Position numbers and translations under genes: made by a program
Shown: positions 59,967-64,000 of the stretch, in pieces
Layout of the letters: every line of letters starts with the position of its first letter
Position numbering within the stretch: the stretch's first letter is position 1
NCBI GenBank assembly: GCA_017542305.1
Contig: JAFXXK010000004.1
Span: 17,425-81,424, forward strand
Direction: 5' to 3'
DNA length: 64,000 bases
Origin: a bacterium
Lineage (GTDB): Bacteria; Cyanobacteriota; Vampirovibrionia; Gastranaerophilales; Gastranaerophilaceae
Notes under the pieces: model-generated
Seen by the model: only the letters and a program-made list of their open reading frames with translations
Databases searched by the model: none
Told to the model about the DNA's origin: nothing

Positions 59967-60782
59967 TTATTTACATTGTACTAATTTATCTTTTAATATT
60001 TTTGCAACCTTAACATGAACGGCATGACCGGCTTCTTTTGCTAAAATCTGGCATTTCAGATTAAGCGGATTAACTCCCGTTAAATACAAATCGCCGATTA
60101 AATCAAGCATTTTGTGTTTAACCGGTTCTTTATCCGAACGCAATTCGGTTGTATAACCCTCATCCGTTAAGCCTACCGTATTATCTATATTTACCCCTTT
60201 TGCAAATCCGAGCATCTGGAACTTTCTTAAATCCTTATAAAATCCGAATGTCCTTGCTTCGATTATTTCATCAGGGTGTTTTGGATTGTAGTTAATAAAA
60301 CAAGTCCTCAGATCTTTGTGGTCGTAATTTACCGCATAAGATATAAATAATTCTTCAGCAGGTAAAATCACCAGACTGGTTTTTCCGTTCAGATAATAAA
60401 CGGGTTCAGATACGGTATATTGCTGCGGTTTATACAAGAGCGGTTTGTCAATTCCTGCTTCTTTAAACAATTCAACCCATTGTTTTGAACTTCCGTCTAA
60501 CGCCGGAACTTCTGATTCGTCCATACAAATATCAAGCGAATCAATCTGACAAAACGCCAGTGCCGCAGTCAAATGTTCGGTTAACATCGCCTGTGCTTTA
60601 TTTTTACCCAAAACAACACAATGGTCTGTTGATAATACGTTATAAACACTCGCATCAAACTCTTCCCCGTTTACGAAGTATCTTATACGACCCTCTTGTG
60701 ACGGGAAAAACTTCACAGTACATGGCTTATTTTTCATTAAGCCGTTTCCTGTTATTTGAGTTTCTTTCTTTAGTGTAATCAT
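59967..60782 (-). CDS. lpxC: UDP-3-O-acyl-GlcNAc deacetylase
   Basis: The committed zinc-dependent step of lipid A synthesis. The 271-aa protein has the zinc ligand His in MLTEHLTAALAF, the ALDGSSKQWV motif, HKMLDLIGDL with further ligands His and Asp, and the catalytic His in KEAGHAVHVK. It is about 30 residues shorter at the C-terminus than E. coli LpxC, without the FtsH degradation tail. The gene follows lpxD after 12 nt. Confidence 0.95.
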   Translation of the reverse strand: MITLKKETQITGNGLMKNKPCTVKFFPSQEGRIRYFVNGEEFDASVYNVLSTDHCVVLGKNKAQAMLTEHLTAALAFCQIDSLDICMDESEVPALDGSSKQWVELFKEAGIDKPLLYKPQQYTVSEPVYYLNGKTSLVILPAEELFISYAVNYDHKDLRTCFINYNPKHPDEIIEARTFGFYKDLRKFQMLGFAKGVNIDNTVGLTDEGYTTELRSDKEPVKHKMLDLIGDLYLTGVNPLNLKCQILAKEAGHAVHVKVAKILKDKLVQCK

Positions 60783-60794
60783 TATTTATTTGCC

Positions 60795-61886
60795 CTACTT
60801 GGAAACGTTTTCCTCAAACTCTCTCAATAGCGGTTCATATTTTCTGAATTTTGCGAAAATTTCCTGAGCATCTTTCATTGTTTTTAATTGTTTAATGAAA
60901 TCTTTTCTTGGCATTGCAGGAATACCTACTACGATAGATTTTTCAGGGAATGATTTTGTAACCCCTGCTTTTGCTGTAATAATTGTATCTGAACCGATTT
61001 CAATATGATCAGCCAAACCTGCCTGACCCGCAATAACAACTCTGTCACCGATTACGCAGCTTCCTGCGATACCTACCTGAGATACAATTAAACAACCTTC
61101 TCCGATATGGCAGTTATGACCTATCATTACGAGGTCATCAATTTTGGTGTTGTCGCCGACGGTTGTATTTTCAATAGTACCTCTGTCAATTGTAGTGTTA
61201 GCACCGATTTCTACATTATTGCCGATTTCAACACTTCCGATTGACGGAATTTTGAAGATAACGTGTTTTTTGTTATCATCTTTAATTGAACCGTCTTTTC
61301 TTGCGTTTTCAATATTATCAGGATTTTCTGTTACAAAGCTGAAGCCGTCAGCTCCAAGAGATACCCCGTGGTGGAGAATAACGTCATTGCCTACTTTGAC
61401 TCTGTCCCCGATATTAACTCCCGGGTGGAAGAAGCAGTTACTTCCTATTTTAGCTTCTCCGCCGATATATGAGTTAGCCATAATTTTTGTATTATCACCG
61501 ATTTCAGCATTATGAGAAATTACAACATTTGGTCCTATCTGGACATTTGCACCCAATTTTGCACTCGGGTCAACAACTGCAGTAGGATGTACTCCTTCAT
61601 TAATTTTTGGCGGATTATAGAATAAAGTAATTAATTTCATCATTGCAAGACGCGGTCTTTCAACCTCGATTGTTGTTAATCCGTCAAGCTGAACTCCCAG
61701 CGGAACAAGTGCTGCTTTCGCTTTAGATTTTGCAAGATTTGCAATTTCTTCTTCTCCTAATGCCAATGCAAGAGTCTTTTCATCAGCCAATAATGGTGGA
61801 GCTATTCTTTCAATAGTCGTGTCCTGAACTTTTGTAAGCATTCCGCCGGTAATTTGTGTAATTTCTTCTAATGTGAATGATTTCAT
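60795..61886 (-). CDS. lpxD: UDP-3-O-acylglucosamine N-acyltransferase
   Basis: Third lipid A enzyme: adds the second hydroxyacyl chain. The 363-aa protein has an N-terminal uridine-binding domain (1-100), a left-handed beta-helix with hexapeptide repeats (100-320; VGNDVILHHGVSLGADGFSFV with the catalytic His, MIGHNCHIGEGC), and a C-terminal helix. AAGGAGAATAAG precedes the ATG. Operon with rfaE2 upstream and lpxC, fabZ downstream. Confidence 0.96.
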   Translation of the reverse strand: MKSFTLEEITQITGGMLTKVQDTTIERIAPPLLADEKTLALALGEEEIANLAKSKAKAALVPLGVQLDGLTTIEVERPRLAMMKLITLFYNPPKINEGVHPTAVVDPSAKLGANVQIGPNVVISHNAEIGDNTKIMANSYIGGEAKIGSNCFFHPGVNIGDRVKVGNDVILHHGVSLGADGFSFVTENPDNIENARKDGSIKDDNKKHVIFKIPSIGSVEIGNNVEIGANTTIDRGTIENTTVGDNTKIDDLVMIGHNCHIGEGCLIVSQVGIAGSCVIGDRVVIAGQAGLADHIEIGSDTIITAKAGVTKSFPEKSIVVGIPAMPRKDFIKQLKTMKDAQEIFAKFRKYEPLLREFEENVSK

Positions 61887-61909
61887 TCTTATTCTCCTTA
61901 TTTATAATA

Positions 61910-62377
61910 TTAATTATTAATCTTGTTTATAATATTTGTTGTTGATTTCCCTTCAACGAAACTTATAAATTCAACCCTTGTACCGTTTTTCTTCATAATA
62001 TCCGCTTCGGGAAGGGTTTCCATTGTGTAGTCTGCCCCTTTGGTATAAACATCGGGTTTCATTTCATCCAGCAGGTTTCGCGGACTGTCCTCGTCAAACA
62101 TGACAACATAATCCACACATGACAATGCGCATAAAATTTCAGCCCTGTCATTTTCATTGTTTATAGGTCTTGAAGGTCCTTTTATGGATTTTACTGATTT
62201 ATCGGAATTTAAGAGAACAATAAGCACATCAGCAAAACTTTTGGTTTTTTGAAGATATTTGACATGTCCGACATGAAGTATGTCAAAACATCCATTGGTA
62301 GTTACAACGGTTTTATTATCTTTGTGTAAATTACCAATAAGCTCTGTAACATCTTCTCTGTTTAGAATCGTTCCCAT
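61910..62377 (-). CDS. rfaE2: Heptose-1-phosphate adenylyltransferase
   Basis: Makes ADP-D-beta-D-heptose for the LPS core. The 155-aa nucleotidyltransferase has TTNGCFDILHVGHVKYLQ (HxGH motif), LLNSDKSVKSIKGPSRPIN, and the C-terminal GKSTTNIINKI. It is the stand-alone version of the HldE C-terminal domain; the kinase RfaE1/HldE-N is not in the window. It heads the rfaE2-lpxD-lpxC-fabZ cluster, so core and lipid A genes are expressed together. Confidence 0.92.
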   Translation of the reverse strand: MGTILNREDVTELIGNLHKDNKTVVTTNGCFDILHVGHVKYLQKTKSFADVLIVLLNSDKSVKSIKGPSRPINNENDRAEILCALSCVDYVVMFDEDSPRNLLDEMKPDVYTKGADYTMETLPEADIMKKNGTRVEFISFVEGKSTTNIINKINN

Positions 62378-62474
62378 AAAAACACATCCTTAACCTACTC
62401 TGCCTATTGTACCAAAAATAGCAGATAATTGATATGACTTTTTACAAAAAGTAATATTCTTTAATATTTTAAAA

Positions 62475-62729
62475 TTAATGCAGCGTAAATATACGGTGGT
62501 TTTCTTCAGGAACATCATATTTCAGAACGTGAGTATTCGGATTTACCCAATTTCTTAAACATTTTGGTAAATCTTTTACTGATTTTATATTACTGTCATT
62601 ATATATTTTGTACCCGGCAATTAATCTTTTACGGATTAATTCTTCAGCTTCCGTTACCTCCGGGAAACGACGTATAATTCTCGGATAATCCCTTTCTGTC
62701 GGGGTAATTGTTAATTTTGCTATTTTCAT
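62475..62729 (-). CDS. Hypothetical small protein, 84 aa
   Basis: Soluble and basic at the start (MKIAKLTITPTERDYPRIIRRFPE), with a single Cys and a His-containing end. Not recognised. GGGAATGGA lies directly before the ATG. It stands alone between rfaE2 and a terminator-bounded gap. Confidence 0.6.
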   Translation of the reverse strand: MKIAKLTITPTERDYPRIIRRFPEVTEAEELIRKRLIAGYKIYNDSNIKSVKDLPKCLRNWVNPNTHVLKYDVPEENHRIFTLH

Positions 62730-62799
62730 TCCATTCCCTGTCTGTAATCTAATCTTATATTTATCTATATTTATATCACAAAATTTTTAAAAATAAATA

Positions 62800-62821
62800 A
62801 AAAGGGGAAATAAATTTCCCC
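62800..62821 (-). terminator. Orphan intrinsic terminator (minus strand)
   Basis: GGGGAAAT-TT-ATTTCCCC followed by TTTTTATTT on the minus strand. No minus-strand gene lies between it and the terminator at 63006-63033, so it ends an unannotated transcript. Confidence 0.75.
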
Positions 62822-63005
62822 GCGCAAAGAGAGTAAGATAATTGGTTTGCCCTAAAGCGTTTAAAATTAAGGCAAAAGGACTTAATAAAAAAAATATTTG
62901 TTTAATACATTCAGTATATCGTATACAAAAATTTTGAAAAGTCGCCAAAACAGCCTAAATAAAAGTGTCTAGACGTTTTTACCGATTCTTAAAACAAAGA
63001 CATAA
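62822..63005 (-). other. Terminator-bounded gap, possible small RNA
   Basis: No reading frame. On the minus strand there is GTATA-CGA-TATAC with a possible -10 TATACT near 62915-62925, and further on TTTGCC...GGGCAAA, which can pair, before the terminator. A transcript of about 110 nt is possible. Weak evidence. Confidence 0.35.
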
Positions 63006-63033
63006 TAAAAGCCGCCATTATTTGATGGCGGCT
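63006..63033 (-). terminator. Terminator of the exported coiled-coil gene
   Basis: AGCCGCCAT / ATGGCGGCT 9-bp stem with a 6-nt loop, followed by TTTTATT on the minus strand. Confidence 0.88.
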
Positions 63034-63055
63034 GAAATGGTGTTAAAAATTATAC

Positions 63056-63463
63056 TTATATCATGTTTTTTCTGATTTTTTCTTTAGCTTTATCAAGCTG
63101 ATTTATTTTCTTTTCACATGCTCTTATTTGTTTTGAAAGATTTGCTCTTTCGGCTTTTACTTTATTATACTGAGCATCAATTTCAGAATACTTTGTCTTA
63201 TAATTTAATAATTCATTTCTTACTTCAACCTGAGCATTGTCTAATTGGGAAATTGCACCCTGCATGTTTTGGCTGCCGGTTACATCAGTAACAGACTTTT
63301 TTGCGGGTTCTGCAGTTTGTTTGTTTGTACCAAGTGCAATTTTAGATTCTGATGAGTATGTTGCATCTTCAAAGTTCAACGGAGTGAATTCAGCTGCGTA
63401 TGAAATTCCTGAGCATGCTCCGATAATCATTAATGACAGAATTATTGAATGAAGTTTTTTCAT
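63056..63463 (-). CDS. Exported coiled-coil protein, 135 aa
   Basis: Signal peptide 1-23 (IILSLMIIGACSGISYAA), a polar linker, then a single coiled coil over about 65-132 (YSEIDAQYNKVKAERANLSKQ, ACEKKINQLDKAKEKIRK). There are no further domains. Resembles small periplasmic Skp-like or Lpp-like helical proteins in size, but no clear homology. AAAAGGAGAG precedes the ATG and it has its own terminator. Confidence 0.7.
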   Translation of the reverse strand: MKKLHSIILSLMIIGACSGISYAAEFTPLNFEDATYSSESKIALGTNKQTAEPAKKSVTDVTGSQNMQGAISQLDNAQVEVRNELLNYKTKYSEIDAQYNKVKAERANLSKQIRACEKKINQLDKAKEKIRKNMI

Positions 63464-63614
63464 TTTTCTCTCCTTTTTATCGCATGTTATTATGACAATA
63501 TACTATAATTATATATTATAAAATTCACTCTTACTTCCTACAAATGGTGTATAAGTCCTTTTAATGGGCTTTTTAGGTTTTTTTAATCAGAAAAAAATTT
63601 TTTTAAAAAAATGC

Positions 63615-63643
63615 TTGACATAAATTTATTTTATTGCTACAAT
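63615..63643 (+). promoter_or_regulatory. Distal rRNA-type promoter P1
   Basis: TTGACA (63615-63620), 17-nt spacer, TACAAT (63638-63643): near consensus. Downstream it transcribes a perfect hairpin GGGTCA-GAAAT-TGACCC. Confidence 0.8.
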
Positions 63644-63714
63644 GTTGCCTACGGGTCAGAAATTGACCCATCTAAAAGATGGTTAAGAAATTTTAAGATT
63701 TACAAAATCATAGC

Positions 63715-63742
63715 TTGACAACAAAATTTTAGAGAATAGAAT
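63715..63742 (+). promoter_or_regulatory. Proximal rRNA-type promoter P2
   Basis: TTGACA (63715-63720), 16-nt spacer, TAGAAT (63737-63742), exactly 100 bp after P1. Tandem strong promoters are typical of stable-RNA operons. Confidence 0.75.
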
Positions 63743-63748
63743 AGTAAA

Positions 63749-63975
63749 TGCGGTCTAATACGACTGTATTTACGAAAGGAAGACTAAACCCCAAGACAAA
63801 AAGTCAGGAGAACTGATGGATTCAGTTGGCACCGCCAGGCGGAGGTCGGTTAAGTCAAAGAAAAAATGTCAGAACATTGAAAACAGAATAGATAGACGAA
63901 AACAATACTTGTTAATTCAAAGCAAATGATTTCGAAAGACAGAACCTAATAAGTTAGTGTTCAAAAAACAAAATG
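63749..63975 (+). ncRNA. Structured stable-RNA leader with boxA-like element
   Basis: GACTAAACC (63782-63790) pairs with GGTTAAGTC (63848-63856), one mismatch, enclosing hairpins AACTGA/TCAGTT (63811-63827) and ACCGCC/GGCGGAGGT (63831-63846). Then AGAACATTGAAAAC (63871-63884) resembles the boxA antitermination element of rRNA operons (TGxTCTTTGAAAAC). No reading frame. Confidence 0.6.
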
Positions 63976-64000
63976 AGTCTAAGTGGTTATAGCGATATAA
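63976..64000 (+). rRNA. Probable start of an rRNA gene, cut by window edge
   Basis: AGTCTAAGTGGTTATAGCGAT resembles the 5' end of 5S rRNA (GGTGGTTATAGC in several phyla) more than 23S (TAAGCGACTAAGCG) and not 16S. Only 25 nt are visible, so the class is uncertain; the leader supports stable RNA. Confidence 0.4.

Noticed and set aside
63749..63975. T-box or other riboswitch
   Set aside because: The ACCGCC segment is not in a T-box antiterminator context, there is no terminator/antiterminator pair, and the region leads into stable RNA with a boxA-like element.
1..64000. CRISPR array, tRNA gene or insertion sequence
   Set aside because: I found no regularly spaced direct repeats, no cloverleaf with T-loop GGTTCGAxTCC, and no transposase gene in the window.

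Overview
The window looks like a chromosomal stretch of an AT-rich, Gram-negative, anaerobic and flagellated bacterium. Outer-membrane lipid A and heptose genes (lpxA, lpxC, lpxD, fabZ, rfaE2) and a TolC-like channel show a Gram-negative envelope. A group-B-like [FeFe]-hydrogenase and a flavin reductase-rubredoxin fusion point to fermentative anaerobic life. The export core of a flagellum is present. The pilin N-terminus (FTLAEVLITLGIIGVVAALT) together with this gene set is what I associate with gut Gastranaerophilales (Vampirovibrionia/Melainabacteria, the non-photosynthetic sister group of Cyanobacteria). That assignment is an inference.

Layout. 1-6 kb: ileS (5' end cut by the window), folK, a BaiN-type flavoprotein, a high-molecular-weight rubredoxin, a short DegT-like protein. 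6-9 kb: a decayed XRE-type regulator, malQ and a TPR/beta-propeller exported protein. 9-14 kb (minus): oppA-oppB-oppC-mgtC-like. 14-18 kb: deoC, metF, a BlaI-like regulator, an exported protein and a duplicated-motif protein. 18-23 kb: orphan histidine kinase, xer recombinase, large TPR protein. 23-28 kb: GT2, hpf, a Cys-rich small protein, a DUF2400 protein, a membrane-anchored protein and a MarR regulator. 28-31.6 kb (plus): four overlapping genes (class III aminotransferase, Cys-nucleophile hydrolase, two envelope proteins). 31.6-38 kb (minus): tolC-like, a pilin behind a poly-G tract, fliR-fliQ-fliP-fliO and a FliM/FliN fusion. 38-44.6 kb: aroQ, a candidate sRNA, lpxA, a calpain-like protease, M29 aminopeptidase, HxlR regulator. 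44.6-51.3 kb: a MotA/MotB-like pair, UPF0210, rnpB, a two-component system, tadA. 51.3-64 kb: tyrS, AI-2E transporter, hydrogenase, uvrC without its C-terminal HhH domain, GT39, the fabZ-lpxC-lpxD-rfaE2 cluster, and at the right edge tandem promoters with a structured leader entering what is probably an rRNA gene.

Three observations stand out. (1) An 11-G tract lies between a well-placed promoter/ribosome binding site/ATG and the pilin gene; the frame is closed here but would be open with 12 or 9 G, the layout of a phase-variation switch. (2) At least ten genes have a -10 hexamer ending exactly 7 nt before the A of the start codon with no Shine-Dalgarno sequence, so leaderless mRNAs look like a standard expression mode here. 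(3) The FliM/FliN fusion has a strong internal ribosome binding site and ATG that would also make a separate FliN-like protein. A candidate sRNA with an unpaired CU-rich anti-Shine-Dalgarno segment lies between aroQ and a small membrane protein.
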